Assembly (NCBI RefSeq): GCF_042847215.1
Contig: NZ_AP031500.1
Coordinates: 868,001 to 932,000, forward strand
DNA length: 64,000 bases
Direction of reading: 5' to 3'
Origin: Gilvimarinus japonicus
GTDB lineage: Bacteria > Pseudomonadota > Gammaproteobacteria > Pseudomonadales > Cellvibrionaceae
The notes beneath the pieces were generated by a model. The model worked only from the letters and a program-made list of their open reading frames with translations, made no database searches and was not told the DNA's origin. This document shows positions 52,737 to 61,687 of the stretch, one piece after another. Made by a program: the position numbers and the translations under genes. The first letter of the stretch is position 1, and each line of letters starts with the position of its first letter.

Positions 52737-53462
52737 TTACAGCATAAAGTTGTCACCGAGGTAGACTTTGCGCACTTTCTGATTGGCCAGAACCTGCTCC
52801 GAGCTGCCCTCAGCGATGATATGGCCCTCGCTGACGATATAGGCTTTTTCGCAGATGCCAAGTGTTTCTCGGACATTGTGATCGGTAATCAAAATACCAA
52901 TGCCGCGATCCTTAAGGTGACGCACAATGTGCTGAATGTCGCTGACCGAGATAGGGTCAACCCCGGCGAAGGGCTCATCTAGTAGAATAAAGGCCGGGTC
53001 CGTTGCCAGGGCGCGGGCGATTTCGACCCGGCGGCGCTCGCCACCCGAGAGCGACATGCCGAGGTTGTCGCGAATGTGGGTGATGTGAAACTCCTGCAGT
53101 AGCTGCTCGAGCTGCTCTAGGCGCTGTGGTTTTTTGAGATCGCGTCGAGTCTCTAAGATGGCGAGGATGTTGTCCGCCACCGACAGCTTGCGAAACACCG
53201 AGGCCTCTTGCGGCAGGTAACCAATGCCCGCCCGGGCCCGGCCGTGGATCGGTAGGTGTGTCAGGTCTAGCTCGTCTAGGGTGACGCGGCCGTTGTCGGC
53301 TTTGACCAGCCCCGCGATCATGTAAAAGCAGGTGGTTTTACCCGCGCCGTTAGGCCCGAGTAAGCCGACAATTTCACCGCTGCTAACAGACATCGACACG
53401 TCAGCGACGACTTGGCGGCGTTTGTAGCTTTTAGCGAGGTTGTGTGCAGTAAGAGTGGCCAT
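52737..53462 (-). CDS. lptB: LPS export ABC ATPase LptB
   Basis: ATPase of the LptB2FGC extractor, 241 residues. Walker A is GPNGAGKTT (36-43 region), the signature is LSGGERRRVEIARAL, and Walker B is FILLDEPFAGVD. It powers LPS transfer from the inner membrane to the LptA bridge. It starts one base after the lptA stop. LptF and LptG are not in this window. Confidence 0.97.
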   Translation of the reverse strand: MATLTAHNLAKSYKRRQVVADVSMSVSSGEIVGLLGPNGAGKTTCFYMIAGLVKADNGRVTLDELDLTHLPIHGRARAGIGYLPQEASVFRKLSVADNILAILETRRDLKKPQRLEQLEQLLQEFHITHIRDNLGMSLSGGERRRVEIARALATDPAFILLDEPFAGVDPISVSDIQHIVRHLKDRGIGILITDHNVRETLGICEKAYIVSEGHIIAEGSSEQVLANQKVRKVYLGDNFML

Positions 53463-53463
53463 A

Positions 53464-54012
53464 TTATTTTTCGGTCGCTCCGGCAGGAATCACCATTTTG
53501 ATACGCTCGTTCGAGTTGTCATCGCTCTGGGCGTTGATGAGTTCGCGGGCCAAGTCATAGTGAATGCTGTGGCCTTGCATAATCGCGCCGTCTTGTTCGA
53601 TTTTAGCGCTGTTGCTGAGCGTTACCGTGCGCTTGTCGTGGTCGTAGCTGATCTCGTGAGCCTCGGCAAACACTTTGCCTTTGTCGGCTTGGGGTTGCTG
53701 TTCAAAGTGTGCCGGGGAGCCAGATGCCTCGATTTTGGCGACTGAATTGTCACTTTTAAAGTGAACCACGATACGCTCGGCATCGATGATCAACGAGCCT
53801 TGTTGGAGGCGCGCTGAGCCGGTGTAGGTGACTAGCCCATTTTTTTGATCAAACAGTTGTTTGTCGGCCTGTAGCTGAAAGTCTTGCTCGCGGTCGTCGG
53901 GTAAGGCGTGAGCTGTTGTGGCAATCATTGCCATTGCGGCGGCTAAAGCCAGCGCCGGGACTCGCGGAAATAAGCCCGTCTTTAAATAGCGCTTAATATC
54001 ATTAAGGGGCAT
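53464..54012 (-). CDS. lptA: LPS periplasmic bridge protein LptA
   Basis: Periplasmic beta-jellyroll protein of 182 residues with a signal peptide (hydrophobic stretch about 17-34, cleavage probably after AHA). It forms the bridge carrying LPS to the outer membrane. The LVTYTGSARLQQGSL motif is family-typical. Its start overlaps the end of lptC by 11 bases. The N-terminal region before the signal core is longer than usual, so a later start is possible. Confidence 0.95.
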   Translation of the reverse strand: MPLNDIKRYLKTGLFPRVPALALAAAMAMIATTAHALPDDREQDFQLQADKQLFDQKNGLVTYTGSARLQQGSLIIDAERIVVHFKSDNSVAKIEASGSPAHFEQQPQADKGKVFAEAHEISYDHDKRTVTLSNSAKIEQDGAIMQGHSIHYDLARELINAQSDDNSNERIKMVIPAGATEK

Positions 54013-54574
54013 AAGTGGCTTTTACCTCGGATAGCAGTTCAATACGTCCGTTGTCGAGCTCGGCATTGAGGCCAACAGCGCGAGTGGTGCCGCGCTCGCT
54101 ACGCATGGTAACAGGTTTGTCGGTATGCGCGTATTGCTGGTCAGTGTCGATGGTTAGATCATCGGTGGTTAAGGTCACCCAGCCGTATTGGCCTTTTTCG
54201 TTCCATACCTGCACATTGTCGCGCAGGGTGATGGCGTTGCTGACACTGGTGCCTTGCTTGGCTGAAAGTTGCCATGGCTCAGTACTCGATTGGCGATAAA
54301 GCGTGACGTGGGGGTGATCCACTTCGCTGCGGTTAATGGTGCCATTGCTAAACGAGGTAACAGAGCGGGCAACCATTTTGTGTTTGAGGCTGCCGTTGTT
54401 GCTATAGGTGCGATCGACAATGCCCGTCATATACGATTGCGGGAATTGCTTTTGCGCCTTGGCGCTCTCGTCACTTAACAGCATGTCACGGGGCGAGTAT
54501 TGCAGTGCGCCATAAATCAGCGCGCTGCATATCGACATAAGCAGTATCCAAGATTTGGGTTGCCGGGGCCGCAC
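54002..54574 (-). CDS. lptC: LPS export protein LptC
   Basis: Bitopic inner-membrane protein of 190 residues, N-terminal anchor at about 9-25 followed by a periplasmic LptA-like fold. It hands LPS from LptB2FG to LptA. Start is GTG, 4 bases after the kdsC stop. Sequence conservation is low in this family, but the position between kdsC and lptA and the topology support the call. Confidence 0.93.
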   Translation of the reverse strand: MRPRQPKSWILLMSICSALIYGALQYSPRDMLLSDESAKAQKQFPQSYMTGIVDRTYSNNGSLKHKMVARSVTSFSNGTINRSEVDHPHVTLYRQSSTEPWQLSAKQGTSVSNAITLRDNVQVWNEKGQYGWVTLTTDDLTIDTDQQYAHTDKPVTMRSERGTTRAVGLNAELDNGRIELLSEVKATYAP

Positions 54575-54578
54575 AGGC

Positions 54579-55115
54579 TTAGTCCTCAGTTGCGATAAAT
54601 GGCGCCAGCATGGCGGTGTAGCTGCCTTGCGCCTGCATAATTAAATCACAGGCGTCGCGCACGGCACCGTCGCCCCCGCGGTTATGGCTAATCCAGTGGG
54701 CGCGCTCGGTGACCGCGCTGTGGCCGTTGGGAACCGACAGCGCCAGACCCACCCGGGTCATGATGGTTAAGTCGGGCCAGTCGTCTCCCATGTGGGCAAT
54801 TTCATCAAGTTCGATATCCATGCCTTCGATCATTTCACCCAGTGCCTGCCATTTGTCTTCGCGGCCCTGAATTAATAATGTAATGCCTAAGTCCCGAGCG
54901 CGACGGGCCACCAGTGCACTGGTGCGGCCGGTGATGATACCCACCTTGACGCCGGATTTTTGCAATAATTTGAGGCCTTGTCCATCGAGTGTATTAAAGG
55001 CTTTTAGTTCATTGCCGGCGTTATCAAAATACAGTTTACAGTCGGTGAGCACGCCGTCGACATCCAGTAATAGTAATTTAATGCGGCGTGCGCGGGTTAG
55101 GGTTTCTTCGGTCAT
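54579..55115 (-). CDS. kdsC: KDO-8-phosphate phosphatase KdsC
   Basis: HAD-superfamily phosphatase of 178 residues producing free KDO for the LPS core. The nucleophile motif DVDGVLTD has D18 and D20; the second motif is ITGRTS and the Mg site is MGDDWPD. It lies between kdsD and lptC. Length is typical of the tetrameric C0 HAD type. Confidence 0.96.
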   Translation of the reverse strand: MTEETLTRARRIKLLLLDVDGVLTDCKLYFDNAGNELKAFNTLDGQGLKLLQKSGVKVGIITGRTSALVARRARDLGITLLIQGREDKWQALGEMIEGMDIELDEIAHMGDDWPDLTIMTRVGLALSVPNGHSAVTERAHWISHNRGGDGAVRDACDLIMQAQGSYTAMLAPFIATED

Positions 55116-55158
55116 AAGTTAATGGCTGTATTGGAGAGTGTGTAAGGTCGCGGTGCGA

Positions 55159-56130
55159 TTAAATAACGCCGGCGCGCAAAAGATCGTGCATATGGACAAC
55201 GCCGGTAGGGATTCGCTTGTCGCCCGTGATCACCAAGGCGGTAATTTTTCGGGTTTCCATAAGGTTAAGCGCCTCGGCGGCGAGCGTGTCGGGTGTGACG
55301 GTGGTCGGGCTGTGATTCATAATCTCGTGCATTTGTGCCGAGTGTATGTCCACGCCGCGATCAATACTGCGGCGCAAATCACCATCGGTAAAGATGCCGG
55401 CAAGCTCGCCACTGTCTTCAGCTACCGTGGTCATGCCAAAGCCTTTCGTGGTCATCTCCAGTAGCGCTCGGGCTAGGGTGTCGTGCTTTGCAACGACCGG
55501 CAGTTCATCTTTACTGTGCATGACGTCGCTGACTCGTAGCAACAGTTTGCGCCCCAGTGAGCCACCGGGGTGCGAGAAAGCAAAGTCTTCGGCGGTAAAG
55601 CCGCGGGCCTCAAGCAGGGCGATGGCGAGGGCGTCTCCTAGCACTGTGGTGACGGTGGCGCTGGATGTTGGCGCCAGTGCCAGCGGGCAGGCTTCGCGCT
55701 CGACGGCGATACTGAGGTGAGCGTCGGCCGCCTGCGCCAATACCGACTCGGGCGCACCGGTCATGCTGATCATTGGCACGCCTAGCCGTTTAATCAGCGG
55801 TAAAAGCGTCAGTAGTTCGGGGGAGTTGCCGGAGTAGGAAATGGCAATAAGCAGGTCATCGCGCGTTAGCATGCCCAGATCGCCGTGACTGGCTTCACCT
55901 GGGTGCATAAAAAACGCGGGGGTGCCGGTGCTAACCAATGTCGCCGCTATCTTTTTGCCCATATGACCAGACTTGCCCATGCCCGAGACGATGACACGAC
56001 CGGTGCACTTTAAAATCTGGCGGCAGGCGCGGCTAAATTGCTCATCAATATGACCGCGCAGCTCGGCGACCGCTTGAGTCTCAAGCTCAATGGTGCGCAG
56101 CGCTGACTGGCCAAAATCGAATTCCGTCAT
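55159..56130 (-). CDS. kdsD: Arabinose-5-phosphate isomerase KdsD
   Basis: Converts ribulose 5-phosphate to arabinose 5-phosphate, first step of KDO synthesis. 323 residues: an SIS sugar-isomerase domain (SGMGKSGHMGKKIAATL, then HPGEASHGDLGM) and two C-terminal CBS domains (about 205-323). It is 43 bases upstream of kdsC on the same strand. Confidence 0.97.
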   Translation of the reverse strand: MTEFDFGQSALRTIELETQAVAELRGHIDEQFSRACRQILKCTGRVIVSGMGKSGHMGKKIAATLVSTGTPAFFMHPGEASHGDLGMLTRDDLLIAISYSGNSPELLTLLPLIKRLGVPMISMTGAPESVLAQAADAHLSIAVEREACPLALAPTSSATVTTVLGDALAIALLEARGFTAEDFAFSHPGGSLGRKLLLRVSDVMHSKDELPVVAKHDTLARALLEMTTKGFGMTTVAEDSGELAGIFTDGDLRRSIDRGVDIHSAQMHEIMNHSPTTVTPDTLAAEALNLMETRKITALVITGDKRIPTGVVHMHDLLRAGVI

Positions 56131-56177
56131 GATATTGCGTGATTCCTAATGCTTTTGATGGGCGCTAGTATAATGCA

Positions 56178-57140
56178 TTAAGCCAACAGCAGGACGTAAT
56201 AACCGGCATACAGCGCTAGCAGCAGCAGGCCGAGTGGTTTGCCCAGCGCTGCCCCACCGCTGTTGCGGCGGGTTAAAAAGCTGATATACAAAGCGATGGC
56301 AAGTATCAGTGTTAAGGCGCCCATGGCCAAGAAGTCGCGATTAAAAACGGCGGACTCCATGTCGAGTGGGGCAATGATGCCCGGTATGGCCATTACCGCT
56401 AAAATGTTAAACAGATTAGAGCCGATTACATTGCCGATAGCGATGTCATAATGGCCTTTAAGGGCGCTGGCAACCGATGCCGCCAGCTCCGGTAGGCTAG
56501 TACCTACCGCGACCACCGTAAGACCGATAACCAGTGGGCTGACGCCAAAGGCTAGGGCCAGTTCACTGGCGCCGCGCACCAGTAAATCGGAGCTGATGAT
56601 CAAGATGACCAGCCCGACAATAAACCAAGCGATTGACGCGAACCGGCTCATGACTGGAATATCGTCTTCAACCTCTTCCGGGTGGTGACGTTTGCTCCAG
56701 ATGATCAACCCCATGGCGCAGGGCAACAACGCCAGCATCGCCCAGCCCTCTTGGCGAGAGAGGTGGGCGTCGCTCAGGAACCATCCAGCTAGAGCGGTGA
56801 CAAACAGCAGAACCGGCAGCTCTATTTTTAGCAGGTGGTTTTGTACTGGCAGCACCGCAATTAGTGCGGTAGCGCCCAGTACGAGGCCAATGTTGGCCAG
56901 GTTTGAGCCGAGTGCATTGCCCACCGCCAGGTCTCCTGCACCGCGCAGTGCTGCATTAAGCGAGACGACGACCTCGGGTGCCGACGTGCCAAACGCGACG
57001 ATAGTGAGGCCGATGATCAGCTTGGATATGCCAAAGGTGCGCGCCATAGCGGCGCTGCCGGCAACGAACTTATCCGCGCTCCATATTAGGCCAACGAAGC
57101 CGATGAGCACCAAAAGTGCGGGAAACCAAAGCTGGGTCAT
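56178..57140 (-). CDS. CaCA-family calcium/sodium antiporter (YrbG-like)
   Basis: Inner-membrane exchanger of 320 residues with about ten membrane segments. The two inverted alpha repeats are both complete: GTSAPEVVVS with GNALGSNLANI, and GTSLPELAAS with GNVIGSNLFNI. The frame extends 17 codons upstream, but ATG 57140 gives the usual MTQLWFPALL start. It is the first gene of this minus-strand unit, at the same place as yrbG in E. coli next to kdsD. Confidence 0.93.
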   Translation of the reverse strand: MTQLWFPALLVLIGFVGLIWSADKFVAGSAAMARTFGISKLIIGLTIVAFGTSAPEVVVSLNAALRGAGDLAVGNALGSNLANIGLVLGATALIAVLPVQNHLLKIELPVLLFVTALAGWFLSDAHLSRQEGWAMLALLPCAMGLIIWSKRHHPEEVEDDIPVMSRFASIAWFIVGLVILIISSDLLVRGASELALAFGVSPLVIGLTVVAVGTSLPELAASVASALKGHYDIAIGNVIGSNLFNILAVMAIPGIIAPLDMESAVFNRDFLAMGALTLILAIALYISFLTRRNSGGAALGKPLGLLLLALYAGYYVLLLA

Positions 57141-57260
57141 AAAGTGATCTCGGTGTAATACTGGATGATTTTTGCTAAAGGACGGCACCATTTTACTGTG
57201 ATGCTGTCTGTAGGCTGGTGCGCGGCTAAATGGTATAGTGTTCCGCTTCGCACAGCAATT

Positions 57261-57277
57261 GCGAGCGCTCCGCTCGC
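57261..57277. repeat. Short hairpin in the antiporter-mlaC gap
   Basis: GCGAGCG at 57261-57267 and CGCTCGC at 57271-57277 pair perfectly around a three-base loop. It lies in the 269-base divergent spacer, 133 bases before mlaC, without a T-run. A TATAGT at 57234 is a possible -10 but no -35 was found. Confidence 0.35.
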
Positions 57278-57409
57278 CGCCTGATTGGCGTATATTTTGG
57301 TGCTAGGCAATCCAGCCAGTTTAGTTGTACGTACTATATTTAACCTTACTTGCCTGTGTCGCTCGCTAGGGAAGAGTTTGTTGTAATTTACTCGTTAAGG
57401 AAAGTGAAG

Positions 57410-58024
57410 ATGATTCGATTTTCGTTGCTGAAACCGCTACAAACGGCGGTTGTGTTTTTTATGCTTGTCGCGTCAATGGCCCGGGCCGATGGCGCCGACC
57501 CGTATCAATTAGTACAAGGGGTTACCGATAAGCTGATCAGTGCAGCACAAGTTCACAATAAAAGTGGCGATCAGGCAAGCTTTGATGACGAAGTGATGGC
57601 GGCGCTAGAGCCCGTGGTTGCGTTTGATTATATTGCCCGAGTGGTGATGGGCGATTACTACGACAAGGCGACGGACAAGCAGAAACGTGCTTTTGCCGAC
57701 AAGTTTCAGGCCGATTTGGTCAGTACGTATGCCAAAGGTATTGCGACCTACGCCGATAGCAGTATTAAGCTGGTAGAGCCGTCTAAGCCGGTCGGTGATT
57801 CACGCCGGGTGACGGTAGAGCAGCAAGTCAGCCATGAAGGCTCGACTCACAAACTGTCTTATTCCATGGGTAAAAACCGTGACGGTGAGTGGAAGCTGAT
57901 TAACGTGGTGCTTAACGGCGTTAACCTGGGGCGCTCGTTTAGCAGCCAGTTCCAGCAGTTGGCGAATAAATATGGCGGCGATATCGATAAAATTATTGGC
58001 CATTGGGACGCTTCTGAAGGCTAG
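57410..58024 (+). CDS. mlaC: Mla-pathway periplasmic phospholipid carrier MlaC
   Basis: Periplasmic shuttle of 204 residues that carries phospholipids between the outer-membrane MlaA complex and the inner-membrane MlaFEDB complex. A signal peptide spans about 1-26 (cleaved near ARA-DG). The fold is MlaC/Ttg2D, with FDYIARVVMGDYYDKAT and KLINVVLNGVNLG segments. The frame opens earlier, at 57350, but ATG 57410 has AAGGAAAGTGA upstream and starts the signal peptide. mlaF, mlaE and mlaD, expected just upstream, and mlaB, expected just downstream, are all missing. Confidence 0.94.
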   Translation: MIRFSLLKPLQTAVVFFMLVASMARADGADPYQLVQGVTDKLISAAQVHNKSGDQASFDDEVMAALEPVVAFDYIARVVMGDYYDKATDKQKRAFADKFQADLVSTYAKGIATYADSSIKLVEPSKPVGDSRRVTVEQQVSHEGSTHKLSYSMGKNRDGEWKLINVVLNGVNLGRSFSSQFQQLANKYGGDIDKIIGHWDASEG

Positions 58025-58156
58025 TTTAACGCTGCTCTGACAATCCCGTGTGCCCTTAAGGGTGCGCGGGGCGCTACAATCCGGTAATATTCCCGCCTGT
58101 TTCTAATTAGTCGACCCAGATTCTTGCTGTGGTCGTCCTAGCCCTATGGGAGAGCT

Positions 58157-58399
58157 ATGCAAGCCCAAGAGATTCAAGCGCTCATCGAAAACCACATTGC
58201 GGACAGTCAGGCGCAAGTGACGATCGAAGGTAGTCATGTCCACTTAGTGGTGGTGAGCCCTGCCTTTGCCGGTGTTAGTCCTGTGAAAAAGCAGCAGATG
58301 GTGTATGCCCTGCTGACTGATCAGATAGCCAGCGGCGTGATTCACGCTGTTCATATGAAAACGCTGACTCCTGAAGAGTTCGCCCGCCAGTCCAGCTAA
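58157..58399 (+). CDS. ibaG: BolA-family protein IbaG
   Basis: Small protein of 80 residues of the BolA family, which binds Fe-S clusters with monothiol glutaredoxins. The family motifs VTIEGSHVHLVVVSPAFAG and HAVHMKTLTPEEF are clear, with His residues available as ligands. It has the usual place immediately before murA, 12 bases away. A GGGAGAG ribosome-binding site precedes the ATG. Confidence 0.95.
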   Translation: MQAQEIQALIENHIADSQAQVTIEGSHVHLVVVSPAFAGVSPVKKQQMVYALLTDQIASGVIHAVHMKTLTPEEFARQSS

Positions 58400-58411
58400 C
58401 AGGTAGCCCGC

Positions 58412-59674
58412 ATGGATAAACTGATGATTCAGAGCGCAGGCCCGCTGGCCGGCGAGATCCGTATTTCCGGGTCAAAAAACTCGGCGCTGCCTATTCTTGC
58501 CGCCACCTTGCTGGCCGATACGCCGATACAAATATCGAATTTGCCACACTTAAACGACATCACCACCATGCTGGCGCTGCTGCGTTGCATGGGCGTGGGG
58601 GTGACGGTGGACGAGCGTATGTCGGTCGAGATCGACGCCAACGCGATTAATGACTTTACCGCTCCTTACGAGCTGGTAAAAACCATGCGCGCCTCTATTT
58701 TGGTGCTGGGGCCGATGCTGGCTCGCCACGGAGTCGCCAATGTGTCGTTTCCGGGCGGGTGCGCCATCGGTTCGCGCCCGGTGGATATCCACCTGCGTGG
58801 GCTTGAGGCCATGGGCGCCACCATTGAGGTCGACGAAGGTTATATTCGTGCCCGCATGGATGGGCGCCTAAAGGGCGCTCATATTTTAATGGATACGGTC
58901 ACCGTCGGCGGAACCGAGAACCTGCTGATGGCCGCGGTACTGGCCGAGGGGCGCACGGTACTGGAAAACGCCGCGCGCGAACCCGAGGTGGTGGATTTGG
59001 CTCACTGCTTGGTGGCAATGGGAGCGCAGATCGAAGGCATTGGCACGGCGACACTGGTGATCAATGGCGTTGAGCGCCTGCAAGGGTGTCACTACAACGT
59101 AATGCCCGACCGTATTGAGACGGGCACTTATTTAGTGGCGGCGGCGGCAACGCGCGGCAGTATTCGCGTTAAAGATACGCGGGAAGACATTCTCGAAGGT
59201 GTGTTGCTTAAATTGGAAGAGGCTGGTGCCCACATCGCCACCGGCAGCGACTGGATTAGCCTGGATATGAAAGGCAATCGCCCGCGCGCGGTCAGCTTAA
59301 AAACTGCACCGTATCCGGCGTTTCCCACGGATATGCAGGCGCAGTTTACCGCGATGAACGCAGTTGCTGAAGGCTCAAGCTCCGTTACGGAGACGATCTT
59401 TGAGAACCGCCTGATTCAGGTGCACGAGCTTAACCGCATGGGCGCTGATATTTCTTTGCAGGGTAATACGGCGATGATCCGGGGGGTCGAACGGCTTAAG
59501 GGCGCGCCGGTTATGGCGACCGACCTTCGTGCATCGGCAAGTTTGGTTATTGCAGGCCTTGTCGCGGATGGGGCGACACTGGTGGATCGAATCTACCACA
59601 TTGATCGCGGCTACGAATGTATTGAAGAAAAGTTGCAAATGCTGGGCGCTAATATCCGCCGGGTTCCCAACTAG
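58412..59674 (+). CDS. murA: UDP-GlcNAc 1-carboxyvinyltransferase MurA
   Basis: First committed enzyme of peptidoglycan precursor synthesis, 420 residues, transferring enolpyruvate to UDP-GlcNAc. The catalytic, fosfomycin-reactive cysteine is C117 in PGGCAIGSRP. The N-terminal GSKNSALPILAA and the PTDMQAQFTA motif are typical. Part of the mlaC-ibaG-murA-hisG-hisD run. Confidence 0.98.
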   Translation: MDKLMIQSAGPLAGEIRISGSKNSALPILAATLLADTPIQISNLPHLNDITTMLALLRCMGVGVTVDERMSVEIDANAINDFTAPYELVKTMRASILVLGPMLARHGVANVSFPGGCAIGSRPVDIHLRGLEAMGATIEVDEGYIRARMDGRLKGAHILMDTVTVGGTENLLMAAVLAEGRTVLENAAREPEVVDLAHCLVAMGAQIEGIGTATLVINGVERLQGCHYNVMPDRIETGTYLVAAAATRGSIRVKDTREDILEGVLLKLEEAGAHIATGSDWISLDMKGNRPRAVSLKTAPYPAFPTDMQAQFTAMNAVAEGSSSVTETIFENRLIQVHELNRMGADISLQGNTAMIRGVERLKGAPVMATDLRASASLVIAGLVADGATLVDRIYHIDRGYECIEEKLQMLGANIRRVPN

Positions 59675-59682
59675 GTTGAGTT

Positions 59683-60324
59683 ATGACTGACATGATTACC
59701 ATTGCCCTCACCAAGGGGCGGATTCTGGAAGAGACGTTGCCATTGTTAGCGGCGGCCGAGATTCACCCGGAAGAAGACATCGACAAAAGCCGCAAGCTGG
59801 TGTTTGCCACCAACCAAAGTGACGTGCAATTGCTGGTGTTGCGCGGCGCCGATGTGCCCACCTACGTGCAGTTTGGTGCGGCGGATATGGGCATCTCGGG
59901 CAAAGACACACTGATGGAGAACGGCGCCGAGGGGCTGTACGAGCCGCTGGATTTACGTATTGCCCGCTGCCAGTTGATGACCGCGGCCATTAAGGGCGCG
60001 CCCGCTAAATCTGGCCGGATTCGGGTGGCCACTAAATACGTTAATATTGCTAAGCAATATTACGCCGCCCAGGGTCGGCAAAGCGACATTATTAAGCTTT
60101 ACGGGGCGATGGAATTGGCGCCTATTATGAGCTTAGCCGATGAGATTGTGGACATTGTCGACACGGGCAATACTCTTAAGGCCAACGGCTTAGAAGCGCG
60201 CGAATTTATTGCCGATATCAGTTCGCGCCTGATTGTGAATAAAGCCTCCATGAAGATGAAGCATGTGCGTATTCAGGCCATTATCGATGGCATTGCACAG
60301 GCCGTGGCTTCCGGTAACAAGTAA
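59683..60324 (+). CDS. hisG: ATP phosphoribosyltransferase HisG, short form
   Basis: First enzyme of histidine synthesis. 213 residues means the short HisG type, which lacks the regulatory C-terminal domain and needs the HisRS-like subunit HisZ for activity. The ALTKGRILEETLPLL start, GAADMGISGKD and the DIVDTGNTLKANGL phosphate loop are intact. hisZ is not in the window, but it is normally encoded elsewhere (near purA in Pseudomonas). It starts 8 bases after murA. Confidence 0.97.
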   Translation: MTDMITIALTKGRILEETLPLLAAAEIHPEEDIDKSRKLVFATNQSDVQLLVLRGADVPTYVQFGAADMGISGKDTLMENGAEGLYEPLDLRIARCQLMTAAIKGAPAKSGRIRVATKYVNIAKQYYAAQGRQSDIIKLYGAMELAPIMSLADEIVDIVDTGNTLKANGLEAREFIADISSRLIVNKASMKMKHVRIQAIIDGIAQAVASGNK

Positions 60325-60333
60325 GAGATCACT

Positions 60334-61641
60334 ATGACAAGCAATCCTTTGATCGCTCGCCTTGATGCTAGTGATGCTGAGTTTTCCTCGCAGCTCGATG
60401 CGCTGCTGGCATGGGACTCAGTGTCAGATACCAAGGTTGCCGATATTGTTGCGGAGATTATCGCGGCGGTAAAAGCTCGCGGTGATGCGGCTGTCGTTGA
60501 GTACACTAACCGGTTTGATCGGCGCACTGTGACGAGCATGAGCGAGCTGGTGGTGCCGGCCGAGCGAATCGCTGCGGCACTGGCGGCGATTTCTTCCGAG
60601 CAGCGCGGCGCGTTGGAAGCGGCAGCTACGCGGGTACGGACGTATCACGAGCACCAGCAACAAGAATCCTGGCGTTACACTGAGGCCGACGGCACTGTAT
60701 TGGGTCAGCAGATTACGGCCATGCAGCGTGTTGGGCTTTATGTGCCGGGCGGCAAGGCGTCGTACCCGTCATCGGTATTAATGAATGCGATACCGGCCAA
60801 AGTGGCAGGTGTCGATGAGCTGACCATGGTGGTGCCTGCGCCCGATGGTGTGCTCAATGATATGGTGCTGGCCGCTGCCGCGATCGCCGGTGTTGACCGT
60901 GTCGTGACTATGGGTGGTGCGCAGGCCGTTGCCGCGTTGGCCTACGGCACCGAGACGATTGCCCGGGTTGATAAGATCGTCGGCCCCGGCAATATTTTTG
61001 TCGCTACCGCCAAGCGTGCGGTGTTTGGCCAGGTGGCTATCGATATGATTGCCGGGCCCTCCGAAATTTTAGTGCTATGCGATGGCCAGACCGATCCCGA
61101 CTGGATCGCTATGGACTTGTTTAGTCAAGCTGAGCACGATGAGCAAGCGCAGTCGATTTTAGTTTGCCCCGACGGAGACTACCTTGATCGTGTTGCGGCC
61201 GTCATGGCCCGCTTGCTGCCCACCATGAGTCGCGCGGACATTATTCGCCCCTCTTTGGCAAATCGCGGTGCGTTAATCAAAGTGGCCGACATGAATGAGG
61301 CGGTCGCCTTGTCCAACCGCATTGCGCCCGAGCACTTGGAGTTGTCGGTCGCCGATCCGGAGGCTTTGTTACCCAGTATTCGCCATGCGGGCGCTATTTT
61401 TATGGGGCGTCACACCCCCGAGGCGTTAGGTGATTACTGCGCGGGCCCGAATCACGTGTTGCCTACCTCTGGCACGGCACGGTTTTCGTCACCCCTGGGT
61501 GTTTACGACTTTCAAAAACGCAGTTCTATTATTTTCTGTTCGCCCGAGGGGGCGTCGGTGTTAGCCGAGACGGCCTCGACTTTGGCGCGCAGTGAAGCAT
61601 TAGAGGCCCACGCGTTGTCGGCTGAATACCGCAAGCGCTAA
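60334..61641 (+). CDS. hisD: Histidinol dehydrogenase HisD
   Basis: NAD-dependent zinc enzyme of 435 residues that oxidises L-histidinol to histidine. Characteristic segments are YVPGGKASYPSSVLM, the IDMIAGPSEILVL motif, the zinc-site SQAEHDEQAQ, and the C-terminal NHVLPTSGTAR. It starts 9 bases after hisG. In Pseudomonas hisC follows, but here the next gene is on the other strand. Confidence 0.97.
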   Translation: MTSNPLIARLDASDAEFSSQLDALLAWDSVSDTKVADIVAEIIAAVKARGDAAVVEYTNRFDRRTVTSMSELVVPAERIAAALAAISSEQRGALEAAATRVRTYHEHQQQESWRYTEADGTVLGQQITAMQRVGLYVPGGKASYPSSVLMNAIPAKVAGVDELTMVVPAPDGVLNDMVLAAAAIAGVDRVVTMGGAQAVAALAYGTETIARVDKIVGPGNIFVATAKRAVFGQVAIDMIAGPSEILVLCDGQTDPDWIAMDLFSQAEHDEQAQSILVCPDGDYLDRVAAVMARLLPTMSRADIIRPSLANRGALIKVADMNEAVALSNRIAPEHLELSVADPEALLPSIRHAGAIFMGRHTPEALGDYCAGPNHVLPTSGTARFSSPLGVYDFQKRSSIIFCSPEGASVLAETASTLARSEALEAHALSAEYRKR

Positions 61642-61687
61642 CGTTTTAATGTTGGCTCGGTAGGTTAGTGGGCCGACTTGTGGTGCG

